From the NCBI GenBank assembly GCA_026125215.1, contig JAHCLN010000001.1, positions 23,501 through 87,500 on the forward strand: a stretch of 64,000 nucleotides of DNA. The letters are read 5' to 3'. Each line of letters opens with the position of its first letter. Positions within the stretch are counted from its first letter, which is position 1. The DNA is from Opitutaceae bacterium. Its GTDB lineage: Bacteria > Verrucomicrobiota > Verrucomicrobiia > Opitutales > Opitutaceae. The translations under genes and the position numbers were made by a program. This document shows, piece after piece, positions 52,279 to 62,349 of the stretch. The notes under the pieces were generated by a model. That model was given only the letters and a program-made list of their open reading frames with translations. It searched no databases and was not told where the DNA came from.

Positions 52279-53628
52279 TCAGATCACGAAATCGCCGTCT
52301 TCGGGCCGCACAACCTCGCGCGGCGCGTGGAGCATGCCGGCGGCAACGGTCGCGTGGGCGCCCGGCTCGATGAGGATGAACGAACCGGTCAGCCGGTTGG
52401 TGGCGTAACCGTCGAATACGAGCGGGCGCGAGGTGCGCAGGCGGATCTCGCCGATGTCGTTCAAGGCCAGTCCGGCGGGTGCGGGCTCCTGCTCCAGGGT
52501 GGTGACGTTGATGCGGTGGGTGATTTCGGTGACCACGGCCTGCACGCTGTGCGTGGTGTGCTTGAGCCAGAGTTTTTTTCCGGGCTGCAACACCCGCGGG
52601 TGCATCCAGCAGACTTTGGCCTGCAAATCGGTGCTGGCGCCGGGCAGGTCCTCCAACCCGATGATCATGTTGCCGCGGCTGACGTCGATGTCGTGCTCCA
52701 GCAACAGGGTGACGGATTGCGGGCAGAAGGCCTCCTCACGGTCGCCGTCATGCGTGTGAATCCGCTTGACCGTCGTCGTCAGCCCGCCGGGGAGGGTCAT
52801 GACCTTCTGGCCGACCTTGACGATGCCGCCGGCGATCTGGCCGCTGAAGCCGCGGAAGTCATGGAGGCGCGCGTCGGTCGGGTTGTTCGGGCGGTTGACC
52901 CACTGCACGGGCAGGCGGAAGCCGCTGAGATTGTGGTCGCTCGCGATGTGGACGGTCTCGAGGTGGGCGAGCAGCGTGGGGCCGGCATACCAGGGCGTGT
53001 GCTTCGAGGGCTCGACGACGTTGTCGCCGTTGAGCGCGCTGAGCGGGATGAACTTCACGTCCTTGATGTCGAGGCGCGGCAGGAACTCCTCGAACTGGGC
53101 GCGGATCTCGTTGAAGCGCGCCTCGCTCCAGTCCACGAGATCCATCTTGTTGATGGCGACGACGAGGTGCGGGATGCGGAGGAGCGACGCGATGGCGGTG
53201 TGGCGGCGGCTCTGCTCGATGACGCCGGCACGGGCGTCCACGAGCACGATGGACAGGTTGGCCGTCGAGGCACCCGTGACCATGTTGCGCGTGTATTGGA
53301 CGTGGCCCGGGGTGTCGGCGATGATGAACTTGCGCTTCGGCGTGGCGAAGTAGCGGTAGGCGACGTCGATCGTGATGCCCTGCTCGCGCTCGGCGCGCAG
53401 GCCGTCGGTGAGATTGGCGAGGTTGATCTGGCCGCCGCCGGTGATGTCGGCGGAGCGCTCGAGGGCCTCGATCTGGTCCTCCATCAGCGACTTCGAGTCG
53501 TAGAGGAGGCGGCCGATGAGGGTGGACTTGCCGTCGTCCACGCTGCCGCAGGTGTTGAAGCGGAGGATATCGACAACGGGCACGACCGGTCGGGAGGAAA
53601 GGGAGGAAGAGGTGGCGACCACGGACAT
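52279..53628 (-). CDS. cysN: Sulfate adenylyltransferase subunit 1 (GTPase)
   Basis: The 449-residue EF-Tu-like GTPase has P-loop GSVDDGKSTLIG, switch II DTPGHVQYTRNM and G4 motif NKMDLVDW, followed by two beta-barrel domains. Its length fits CysN alone, without a fused APS kinase. It drives CysD to make adenosine-5-phosphosulfate from sulfate and ATP. It is the last gene of the leftward operon cysI-cysH-cysD-cysN. Confidence 0.95.
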   Translation of the reverse strand: MSVVATSSSLSSRPVVPVVDILRFNTCGSVDDGKSTLIGRLLYDSKSLMEDQIEALERSADITGGGQINLANLTDGLRAEREQGITIDVAYRYFATPKRKFIIADTPGHVQYTRNMVTGASTANLSIVLVDARAGVIEQSRRHTAIASLLRIPHLVVAINKMDLVDWSEARFNEIRAQFEEFLPRLDIKDVKFIPLSALNGDNVVEPSKHTPWYAGPTLLAHLETVHIASDHNLSGFRLPVQWVNRPNNPTDARLHDFRGFSGQIAGGIVKVGQKVMTLPGGLTTTVKRIHTHDGDREEAFCPQSVTLLLEHDIDVSRGNMIIGLEDLPGASTDLQAKVCWMHPRVLQPGKKLWLKHTTHSVQAVVTEITHRINVTTLEQEPAPAGLALNDIGEIRLRTSRPLVFDGYATNRLTGSFILIEPGAHATVAAGMLHAPREVVRPEDGDFVI

Positions 53629-53651
53629 GAAAAGTTGGGGGTTGGCGGAAT

Positions 53652-54590
53652 TTAGAAGTAACCGGCCTTCTTGCGGTCTTCCATGGCGGCCTCGGAAGCC
53701 TTGTCGTCAGCGCGGGAGCCGCGCTCGGTGACGCGGGCGGCAGCGACCTCGGCGATGATGTCGTCGAACGAGCTCGCGGGGCTTTCGACCATGCCCGTGC
53801 TGATCATGTCGGCGATGGTGCGCACGCGGCAGACCATCGTCTTGCGCTGCTCAGTGGGCTTGGGCCGGGCGCCGGCATAGGGATCGGGCTTGGTGGCGTC
53901 GGTGTGGGCCGGCGGCACGGGCAGCCACTGGCCGCCGCGGCGGAAGCACTCGCGGGTGTGGCTGAAGTAAATGCTCGGGACCTCGAGCTTTTCGCGCTTG
54001 ATGTATTCCCACACGTCCATCTCGGTCCAGTTGCTCAGCGGGAACACGCGCATGTTCTCCCCGGCGTTGAGGCGGCCGTTGTAGAGGTTCCAGATCTCGG
54101 GCCGCTGGTTCTTCGGATCCCACTGACCGAAGCTGTCGCGGAAGCTGAAGAAGCGCTCCTTCGCGCGGGCCTTCTCCTCGTCGCGGCGGGCGCCGCCGAT
54201 GGCGCAGTCGAAGCGGAACTCCTCGATGGCGCCGAGGAGCACGGGGATCTGCAGCTTGTTGCGGCTGACCTCGCCCGGCGCCTGCGTGGCGGCGCCGCTG
54301 GCGAGGGCCTGGTCCACGGTGCGGACGATGAGCTTGGCGCCGAGCTGCTTGGCGCGGCGGTCGCGGAACTCGATCAGCTCGGGGAACTCGTGGCCGGTCT
54401 CGACGTTGAGGAACGGCATCGGGATATCTGACGGGCGGAAGGCCTTCTCGGCGAGGCGCAGGAGGCAGATGGAATCCTTGCCGCCGGAGAACAGCAGCAC
54501 GGGGCGCTCGAACTCGCCCGCGACCTCGCGCATGATGTGAATGGCCTCGGTCTCGAGGAGATCGAGGTGATCCAGATGGTAATTGGTCAT
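53652..54590 (-). CDS. cysD: Sulfate adenylyltransferase subunit 2
   Basis: The ATG at 54590 (MTNYHLDHLDLLETEAIHIMRE) gives 312 residues, the normal CysD length. The PP-loop FSGGKDSICLLRL is near residue 35. GHEFPELIEFRDRRA, GGARRDEEKARAKERFFS, FPLSNWTEMDVWEYI and the terminal EDRKKAGYF are all typical of the family. It forms ATP sulfurylase with CysN, whose gene starts 23 bases later. Confidence 0.96.
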   Translation of the reverse strand: MTNYHLDHLDLLETEAIHIMREVAGEFERPVLLFSGGKDSICLLRLAEKAFRPSDIPMPFLNVETGHEFPELIEFRDRRAKQLGAKLIVRTVDQALASGAATQAPGEVSRNKLQIPVLLGAIEEFRFDCAIGGARRDEEKARAKERFFSFRDSFGQWDPKNQRPEIWNLYNGRLNAGENMRVFPLSNWTEMDVWEYIKREKLEVPSIYFSHTRECFRRGGQWLPVPPAHTDATKPDPYAGARPKPTEQRKTMVCRVRTIADMISTGMVESPASSFDDIIAEVAAARVTERGSRADDKASEAAMEDRKKAGYF

Positions 54591-54627
54591 CGGTAGGACG
54601 GGGCGGACGAACAACGGCCGCCGGGCT

Positions 54628-55284
54628 TCAGGCGGAAACGGCCTTGCCGCCCCAGGAGGCATGCAGGCCGCATTCGCGTTTTTCGTCGGCTTTGGCCGGG
54701 TCGAAATAATCCCACTCGTTGGGCAGATTGTGCGCGGCGAGGTATTGCTCCAGATCGGCATCCGTGGCGTAAAAGAGCGGGCTGACCTTGAGCGTGCCGA
54801 AGTTGGGATCGTGGCTGACGATGTCGAGGCCGGCGCGGTTGGGGTTTTGCACCTGGCGGAGCGCGGTGATCCAGACCCGGGGGGCAAGCTCGCGCATGCC
54901 GCGCTGAAAGGGCTCGAGCTTCATCTGCGCGCTGAAACGCTGCAATCCGGCCTCGTCTTCCGGCCCCGGGATCGGGCCGTGGACGGCGTCGCGATGGGCG
55001 GCGCTGAGGCGCGGCAGATAGGGCTTCAGGTTGAGGTGCAAACGCGAGCGCAGGGTCTCGGCATGACGGTAGGTGGCCGGCCGGTTGTAGCCGTGATCGA
55101 CCCAGAGCACGGGAATGTCGGGCTGGGCTGAAACCGCCAGGTGCAGGATGACCGCCTCGTAGGGACGGAAGTTGGTGGAGACGAGCGCCCGGCCCGGGGC
55201 CTGGGCCAGGGCCCAGCGGGTGATCTCAAGCGGAGTCTTGCCGCGCAGCGTGGCGTTGGCGGCGGCGATTTGTTCGGCGTTCAT
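54628..55284 (-). CDS. cysH: Phosphoadenylyl-sulfate reductase
   Basis: The 218-residue protein has the PP-loop-like fold without a canonical SGGxDS (LVSTNFRPYEAVILHL), VLWVDHGYNRPATYRHAE and RQVQNPNRAGLDIV. The C-terminal redox motif is KRECGLHASWGG, with the single catalytic cysteine. The paired cysteines of APS reductases (CC...CxxC) are absent, so PAPS is the expected substrate. This would require an APS kinase, which is not in the window. The gene starts three bases after cysI ends. Confidence 0.92.
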   Translation of the reverse strand: MNAEQIAAANATLRGKTPLEITRWALAQAPGRALVSTNFRPYEAVILHLAVSAQPDIPVLWVDHGYNRPATYRHAETLRSRLHLNLKPYLPRLSAAHRDAVHGPIPGPEDEAGLQRFSAQMKLEPFQRGMRELAPRVWITALRQVQNPNRAGLDIVSHDPNFGTLKVSPLFYATDADLEQYLAAHNLPNEWDYFDPAKADEKRECGLHASWGGKAVSA

Positions 55285-55287
55285 GGC

Positions 55288-56997
55288 TCAGTTGGCGGCG
55301 GGTTGCGGTCCGCCGGCCGGGGCGGCGGTCAGCTCGGGCCAGAGCACCCGGGCGGCGAAATCGCCGAAACGCTCGCCGGGCTGGCGCTCCTGCTTCCACC
55401 GCAGGAGGACCGGACGCAGCTCGGTCTCAATGTCGGCTTCCTTGACGGTGTCCTTGTAGACGCGGTTGAGCCGGGTGCCGGCGGCGTTGCCGCCGAGCCA
55501 GAGCTGGTAACGGCCGGGGGCTTTGCCGACGAAGGCAATCTCGGCCATGTAAGGGCGGGCGCAGCCGTTGGGGCACCCGGTGGAGCGGATGATGATTTCT
55601 TCGCCGGCAAGGCCGAGTTCGCCGCCGAGCTTTTCGATGCGGTTGATGAGGCCGGGCAACATGCGCTCGGATTCCGCGAGCGCGAGACCGCAGGTCGGCA
55701 GCGCGGGGCAGGCCATCGCGGCAGCGTGCAGGATCGAGGCCTGCTGGTCCACTTTCACGCCGTGGCCGGCGAGCACTGTGGTGATACCCGCGCGGTCGCG
55801 TTCGGGCACATTGGCGAGGATCACATTCTGGTTGGCCGTGAGGCGGAATTCGACGTGGGGGAATTTTTCCGCGACCTCACGCAGGGCGGTTTTTTGGGCA
55901 TGGCCGGGGACGTCCTTGATGCGGCCGGTTTCGACATAAAGGGTGAGGAACAACGAGCCGTCCACGGCGCGATGCCAGCCGTAGAGATCGCCAGTCGTGG
56001 TGAATCCGTAGGGGCGGACAGGGCCGAGAGCGAAGCCGGCGCGGCGGTTGACCTCGTCGCGCATCCAGTCGGCGCCGCGCTCCTCGAGCACGTATTTGAG
56101 CCGCGCATGTTTGCGGTTGGTGCGGTCGCCGAAGTCGCGGTGAACGGTGAGCACGGCCCGGGCGGCGGCGACGATGTTTTCGCGCGGCACGAAACCGATG
56201 ACATCGGCGAGGCGCGGGAAAGTCTGCACGTTGCCGTGGCTGCGGCCCATGCCGCCGCCAACCGCGAGGTTGTAGCCGAGGAGTTGGTCGCCTTCGACGA
56301 TGGCGATGAAGCCGAGGTCGTTGGTGAAGATGTCCATGTCGTTTACCGGGGGCACGACGAGGGCGGCCTTGAATTTCCGCGGCAGGTAGGTGCGGCCGTA
56401 GAGCGGGTCCACGAAGTCCTTGTTGGCGGGGTCGTCGAGATTGAGCTGGACGCCGTCCACCCAGATGGAGTGGTAGGCCTTGGTCTGCGGGGCGAGGGCT
56501 TCGGCGAGCCTCACGCTGTCGGCGTAGACCAGCTCGCGGGCCTGCGTGAGGGCCGGCGTGGGCGAGGCCATGACGTTGCGGTTGACATCGCCGCAGGCGG
56601 CGAGGGTGGAGAGCAGCGATTCGTTGATCCTTTTGATCAGCGGGCCGAGCCCGGACAGGAGCACGCCGTGAAACTGGATGCTCTGGCGGGTCGTGACACG
56701 CAGGGTGTTGTTGCCGTAGCGGGAGGCGAGGTCATCGAAGGTGAGCCACTGGGCCGACGTCATCACGCCGCCGGGGATGCGGCCGCGGATCATCATCATG
56801 AATTTTTTGCCGGTCTTGCGCAGATCGCGGTCGTCCTGCTGGTAGATGCCGTGAAACTTGATGAACTGCTGGTCATCCTCGGAAAAGCGGTCCGCGGCCG
56901 GATCGGCCATCGTGGCGGCGATGTTGCCGGCGAGCGTGGGAACGGCGGCCTTGATGACTTCGTTGTGGGTGAGCTTCGTGGGATCGGGGGCGGACAT
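55288..56997 (-). CDS. cysI: Sulfite reductase hemoprotein (siroheme/4Fe-4S)
   Basis: The ATG at 56997 (MSAPDPTKLTHNEVIKAAV) gives 569 residues, normal for the hemoprotein subunit. Features are LRVTTRQSIQFHGV, the substrate-binding basic residues and the siroheme/iron-sulfur ligand cysteines in ACPALPTCGLALAESER and RSTGCPNGCARPYMAE. It reduces sulfite to sulfide with six electrons. No flavoprotein subunit (CysJ) lies nearby, so electrons may come from ferredoxin or another reductase. It is the first gene of the cys operon and divergent from the siroheme gene cobA. Confidence 0.95.
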   Translation of the reverse strand: MSAPDPTKLTHNEVIKAAVPTLAGNIAATMADPAADRFSEDDQQFIKFHGIYQQDDRDLRKTGKKFMMMIRGRIPGGVMTSAQWLTFDDLASRYGNNTLRVTTRQSIQFHGVLLSGLGPLIKRINESLLSTLAACGDVNRNVMASPTPALTQARELVYADSVRLAEALAPQTKAYHSIWVDGVQLNLDDPANKDFVDPLYGRTYLPRKFKAALVVPPVNDMDIFTNDLGFIAIVEGDQLLGYNLAVGGGMGRSHGNVQTFPRLADVIGFVPRENIVAAARAVLTVHRDFGDRTNRKHARLKYVLEERGADWMRDEVNRRAGFALGPVRPYGFTTTGDLYGWHRAVDGSLFLTLYVETGRIKDVPGHAQKTALREVAEKFPHVEFRLTANQNVILANVPERDRAGITTVLAGHGVKVDQQASILHAAAMACPALPTCGLALAESERMLPGLINRIEKLGGELGLAGEEIIIRSTGCPNGCARPYMAEIAFVGKAPGRYQLWLGGNAAGTRLNRVYKDTVKEADIETELRPVLLRWKQERQPGERFGDFAARVLWPELTAAPAGGPQPAAN

Positions 56998-57000
56998 GAC

Positions 57001-57040
57001 AATCTTTATAGTTGATAAATATAGTAATAAACTAAAGATT
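57001..57040. promoter_or_regulatory. AT-rich dyad in the cysI-cobA divergent promoter
   Basis: AATCTTTA (57001-57008) is the exact reverse complement of TAAAGATT (57033-57040), enclosing TAGTT...AACTA. The 54-bp spacer is otherwise almost pure A/T in a GC-rich genome. It must hold the promoters for both the cys operon and cobA. The dyad is a good operator candidate for a LysR-type or other sulfur regulator. Confidence 0.55.
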
Positions 57041-57051
57041 AAAACTGCAAG

Positions 57052-57852
57052 ATGAGTAAAGCCGTAAAGTCGGATTATGACAGGCTGCCGCCGACCGGCC
57101 GGGTGACCCTTGTGGGAGCCGGGCCGGGGGCTGCCGATCTGTTGACGCTGCGCGGACAAGCCGTTCTCAGCAAAGCGGATGTCGTGATCTACGACGATTT
57201 GGTCAACACGGACCTGCTCAAGCATTGTCCCGCGGGCGCGACCCGCATCTACGTGGGCAAAAGAGCCGGGATGCACTGCATGCCGCAGGAGCAAATCGGT
57301 GAGATTTTGGTGAGGGAAGCGCGGAAAAATCTCCGGGTGGTGCGGCTGAAAGGCGGTGATCCCCTGATATTTGGCCGCGGCGGGGAGGAAATGCAGACCC
57401 TGACGGCCGCCGGGATACCTTACGAAATCGTGCCCGGGGTAACGGCCGCACTGGCGGCCGGTGCGGCGGCGGAGATTCCCCTGACCCACCGCGGAGCGGC
57501 TTCGGCGGTGGTTTTTGTCACCGGACACGAATGCGCCAACAAGAGTGACCAGACGGCGGTGGATTGGGCGGCGCTGGCGCGGACGGGAGCGACGCTGTGC
57601 ATCTACATGGGGGTGCGGCGGCTGCCGGAGATCGCGCGGGCATTGGGCGAGGGCGGGCTGGCCCATGATACACCGCTGGCGGTCGTGGCCAACGCGACCT
57701 TGCCGCAGCAGAGCGTGCATCTGGCGACCTTGGAATCGGCGGAAGCGGTGAGCGAAAGGCTGCGGGGCCAGCCGGCGCTGATCATCGTGGGCGATGTTGT
57801 GCGTTGGCGCGAACTCAGCCAGGCGGCCCGGCCGATGGCGGCAACCGCATGA
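57052..57852 (+). CDS. cobA: Uroporphyrinogen-III C-methyltransferase
   Basis: The 266-residue protein has the SUMT signatures VTLVGAGPGAADLLTLRG, VGKRAGMHCMPQEQI, VRLKGGDPLIFGRGGEE and VVPGVTAALAAGAAAEIPLTHRG-type segments, and ends with VVRWR. It uses S-adenosylmethionine to make precorrin-2. The length is that of a single-function CobA, without the CysG dehydrogenase/chelatase domain. It is divergent from cysI and overlaps the chelatase gene as ATGA, so this is the siroheme arm supplying sulfite reductase. Confidence 0.95.
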   Translation: MSKAVKSDYDRLPPTGRVTLVGAGPGAADLLTLRGQAVLSKADVVIYDDLVNTDLLKHCPAGATRIYVGKRAGMHCMPQEQIGEILVREARKNLRVVRLKGGDPLIFGRGGEEMQTLTAAGIPYEIVPGVTAALAAGAAAEIPLTHRGAASAVVFVTGHECANKSDQTAVDWAALARTGATLCIYMGVRRLPEIARALGEGGLAHDTPLAVVANATLPQQSVHLATLESAEAVSERLRGQPALIIVGDVVRWRELSQAARPMAATA

Positions 57853-58688
57853 GTGACGGCGGACCGAAGCGACGGGTATTGTTGCTCGACAACGGAAGTT
57901 TGGAACCGGCAGCGATCCTGCGGTTGAGAGAGATCGCAGCCGCACTGGGCATGCGATTACGGCATCCGGTCGAGCCGGTGTCGTTGCTGCATTCGGACCG
58001 GGTGGCCGTGGATTTGATCGGCGGACGGGCGGCGGAGTTGCTTGAGCCGGTGATGGAAGAATGCGGATCTGCCGGGACCAGCGAGTGCGTGATTCTGCCG
58101 TTTTTCATCGGCCCCTCGAGGGCATTGACGGAGTATGTGCCCGCAGTTGTTGCGCGGGTCGGGCAGAAGCATGCCGGGATGCGGGTGAAACTGGGGCAAC
58201 CGCTGCATGCGCCGGAAGATGACCGGCTGGCGCGGATCCTCGCCCAGCAAGTGAGGGAAATTCTCGCGGCAGAAAATGCATCCGGCCTGGATGTCCGGGT
58301 TGCTTTGGTGGACCATGGCAGCCCGGCGAGGGCGGTGACGGCCGCGCGCGATCGCGTGGCCAAGCAACTGGCGAAGTGTCTGGGCGATGCGGTGGCGGAG
58401 GTAGCACCGTGCAGCATGGAGCGGCGGCCGAGTGCGGAGTATGTTTTCAACGAGCCGCTGCTGGAGAAACTGCTGGGATCGTCCGGTTGGGACCAAGGGC
58501 TGGTGGTGGTCGCGCAGCTGTTCCTGCTGCCGGGCCGACATGCCGGTAAGGGGGGCGACATTGAGAGAATCTGTGCGCACGCTGAGGCCGGAAATGCCCG
58601 GTTGCGCATCCGACGAACCGGGCAGTTGGGAGACAGTCCCTTGCTGCTGGATGTGCTGGCGGATCGCTGTCTTGAAGCGGGCGGATGA
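57849..58688 (+). CDS. Sirohydrochlorin chelatase-like protein (CbiX/SirB family)
   Basis: The ATG at 57849 lies in an ATGA overlap with cobA. The 279-residue protein has two chelatase half-domains: the first starts RRVLLLDNGSLEPA and contains VILPFFIGPSRALTEYVP, the second has VALVDHGSPARAVTAARD and VVVAQLFLLPGRHAGKGGDIERI. The His pair expected for metal binding is partly retained (DHGS, GRHAGKGGD), while the first half reads DNGS instead of DHGS. It probably inserts iron into sirohydrochlorin. A precorrin-2 dehydrogenase must be encoded elsewhere. Confidence 0.85.
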   Translation: MSDGGPKRRVLLLDNGSLEPAAILRLREIAAALGMRLRHPVEPVSLLHSDRVAVDLIGGRAAELLEPVMEECGSAGTSECVILPFFIGPSRALTEYVPAVVARVGQKHAGMRVKLGQPLHAPEDDRLARILAQQVREILAAENASGLDVRVALVDHGSPARAVTAARDRVAKQLAKCLGDAVAEVAPCSMERRPSAEYVFNEPLLEKLLGSSGWDQGLVVVAQLFLLPGRHAGKGGDIERICAHAEAGNARLRIRRTGQLGDSPLLLDVLADRCLEAGG

Positions 58689-58697
58689 ACCGCCGGT

Positions 58698-59633
58698 TCA
58701 GCAGATGCGGCGGGCTGGTTTTAGGTAGCCGTCATCCCAGGCGCTGACGTGCAAGGGCAGCTTGTGCCAGTAATATTTGAGGTCGTCGCTTTTCCAGCCG
58801 GCGTAGATTTCTTCCCAAGCAAGCGGGCAGTGCGGGTTGAGCGAGCTGTTGTCCACGGGTTCGTCGGCGGGCTGATAGCGCACATCGAGCGAGAGGCGGA
58901 TGCGGTCTTTGAACTGGCAGCGCAGGGCCTTGTGGATCGTGTGGCAGGGGAACGTGAGCACGTCGCCGATCCCGTAGTCGCCCTCAACCCAGTGCGTTTC
59001 GGTCGGGCAGAGCGGCACGGCGCGGCCGCCGGCGCCTTTGGCCAATTGCACGGGCAGGTAACCTTTTTTGTGCGAACCCTGCAGCACGGTCAGGCCGCCC
59101 AAGGCGCGCGGGCAGTCGCCGACCGGAAACCAGCAAGTCCAGGTGTTGGGGGAGCCCTGAATGTAGGGAAAATCCTGATGGGGCGGAGTCGGCACCATGC
59201 AGGTGTGCGGGGTGATCATCCGCGCGATGTGCCGGGGATGAACCAACACCTCGCGACCAAACAAGGCGCGGTAAATCTCCAAGAGACGCGGGTGATGCGG
59301 CAGGCGATGGAAGCGTTCGAGTCGCTGCACGTCGTGATAAGCATCCGCCGTCACGCCGACATCGGCGCGGCGCATCTCTTCCTCGGTGACGCGGTTGATG
59401 GCGTCGTAGTCGATCAGGCCGCCGAGGGCATCCTGCCCGGGCTGGCGCCAGCCGTATTTGTCAACGATCGCGAGCATTTCGGCGCGCAAGGCCAGCAGTT
59501 CGCCCGCCGGCAGCCGGCCTTTGAAAAAGAGGTAGCCGTCCTCAGCGGCGCGGGCGCGCAGGGCTGCCGGGTCGGCAAGCAGCGGCGTTGAATCGACAAA
59601 GAGTGTTTTGTGAACGGCGGTGGGGGCGACCAT
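58698..59633 (-). CDS. Phytanoyl-CoA dioxygenase (PhyH) family protein
   Basis: The ATG at 59633 (MVAPTAVHKTLFVDSTP) gives 311 residues; a TTG three codons upstream is less likely. The Fe(II)/2-oxoglutarate facial triad is visible as HQDFPYIQGS (His and Asp) and PCHTIHKALRCQ (distal His). The 2-oxoglutarate Arg is in DRIRLSLDVRYQ. It hydroxylates an unknown substrate. It is convergent with the chelatase gene, with stops nine bases apart. Confidence 0.88.
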   Translation of the reverse strand: MVAPTAVHKTLFVDSTPLLADPAALRARAAEDGYLFFKGRLPAGELLALRAEMLAIVDKYGWRQPGQDALGGLIDYDAINRVTEEEMRRADVGVTADAYHDVQRLERFHRLPHHPRLLEIYRALFGREVLVHPRHIARMITPHTCMVPTPPHQDFPYIQGSPNTWTCWFPVGDCPRALGGLTVLQGSHKKGYLPVQLAKGAGGRAVPLCPTETHWVEGDYGIGDVLTFPCHTIHKALRCQFKDRIRLSLDVRYQPADEPVDNSSLNPHCPLAWEEIYAGWKSDDLKYYWHKLPLHVSAWDDGYLKPARRIC

Positions 59634-59704
59634 GGGTGGCAAAAGATGCAGCCAGGGAATGGATGTCGAGGCGGCAGACCGCGGATGTTTGCGCCCCGGA
59701 GGGC

Positions 59705-60205
59705 TCAGCTGCTTTGCTCAAGGATGTAGATCAGCCGCGTGGCAGATGTTTTCTGGAAATTGCCGGTGGTGAGATTGCCGTCGTCCAATTTGGTGTCGAT
59801 CTGCTGGAGTTGGTCGTCAGGGCAGGTAAAACCGATGATGCAGACACCGGCATCGCCGCCGGTGGTGAGCTCGTTGTCCCACTGCCACAGTCCGCCGACC
59901 GTGGTGGCGGCCTGCCAACTGCCGGCTTTCAGCGTGTCGGTGATGGCGGTGGGCAGATTGGGCATGACACCCGGTGCTGCGGTTTCCGGCCAGCCACCGT
60001 TTTGCGTATTGTAGATTTCAAAGGCCTGAATGAAGACCCGAAAATCGTTGATCACGCGGGTGTTTTTCGAGGCCAGTTGGTTGCGGCGGATGGCCGGAAT
60101 CGCGAGGGCGGCCAACAGTCCTATAATGACAATCACCACCATGATCTCGACGAGCGTGAAGCCGCGGGATCCGCCTCTGCTGAACCGGGGTGGGTTGAGG
60201 CTCAT
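59705..60205 (-). CDS. Type IV prepilin / type II pseudopilin-like protein
   Basis: The 166-residue protein has the prepilin peptidase site SRG-FTLVEIMVVIVIIGLLAALAIPAI with Glu5 of the mature chain. A hydrophobic helix and a small C-terminal domain follow, with a likely disulfide (AGVCIIGFTCPDD). It belongs to the numerous single pseudopilins found across Verrucomicrobiota and Planctomycetota. No assembly genes are nearby. It may serve secretion or surface attachment. Confidence 0.88.
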   Translation of the reverse strand: MSLNPPRFSRGGSRGFTLVEIMVVIVIIGLLAALAIPAIRRNQLASKNTRVINDFRVFIQAFEIYNTQNGGWPETAAPGVMPNLPTAITDTLKAGSWQAATTVGGLWQWDNELTTGGDAGVCIIGFTCPDDQLQQIDTKLDDGNLTTGNFQKTSATRLIYILEQSS

Positions 60206-60382
60206 GACCGTCGGTATTACCAGCGAGAATTATGGCTTTATGCAATCCCCAAGCGAAGCGTCCGTTTGTCGAGGGAGGGGGAACGGACCAGGCCCGGCGG
60301 GCAGCAACTTGGCGACCGGGCCCCGGCGGCTTTGGCTTCATGTCACCCAAGTCCGGGACCAGCGGCATGGCATTTGCCATAG

Positions 60383-60410
60383 AAAAAACACGCCGGGGCG
60401 TCCGACGTGC
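60383..60410 (-). terminator. Terminator of the RNase G/E gene
   Basis: Read leftward, CACGTCGG pairs with CCGGCGTG (one T-G wobble) and is followed by six T. It lies about 90 bases after the stop at 60502. The 296-bp interval 60206-60501 otherwise holds no gene I can support. Confidence 0.7.
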
Positions 60411-60501
60411 TTTCCGGGAAGATCATGGCGGCAAATCACCACCGTGTCGGTTGGCACCTGCAGGCACCTCCGTGCAAGAGGGCCTGCAGGCGGCACACGG
60501 T

Positions 60502-62253
<1,752 letters not shown>

Positions 62254-62349
62254 GGTGTGGCGGGCGTTGCGGGTTGACGGAGCCCCCGGGCGCGGAAGTT
62301 GTGGTGCAGGAAATTCCGGCAGAGCGGTCGGTAGCGCGAAGAAGGAAGT

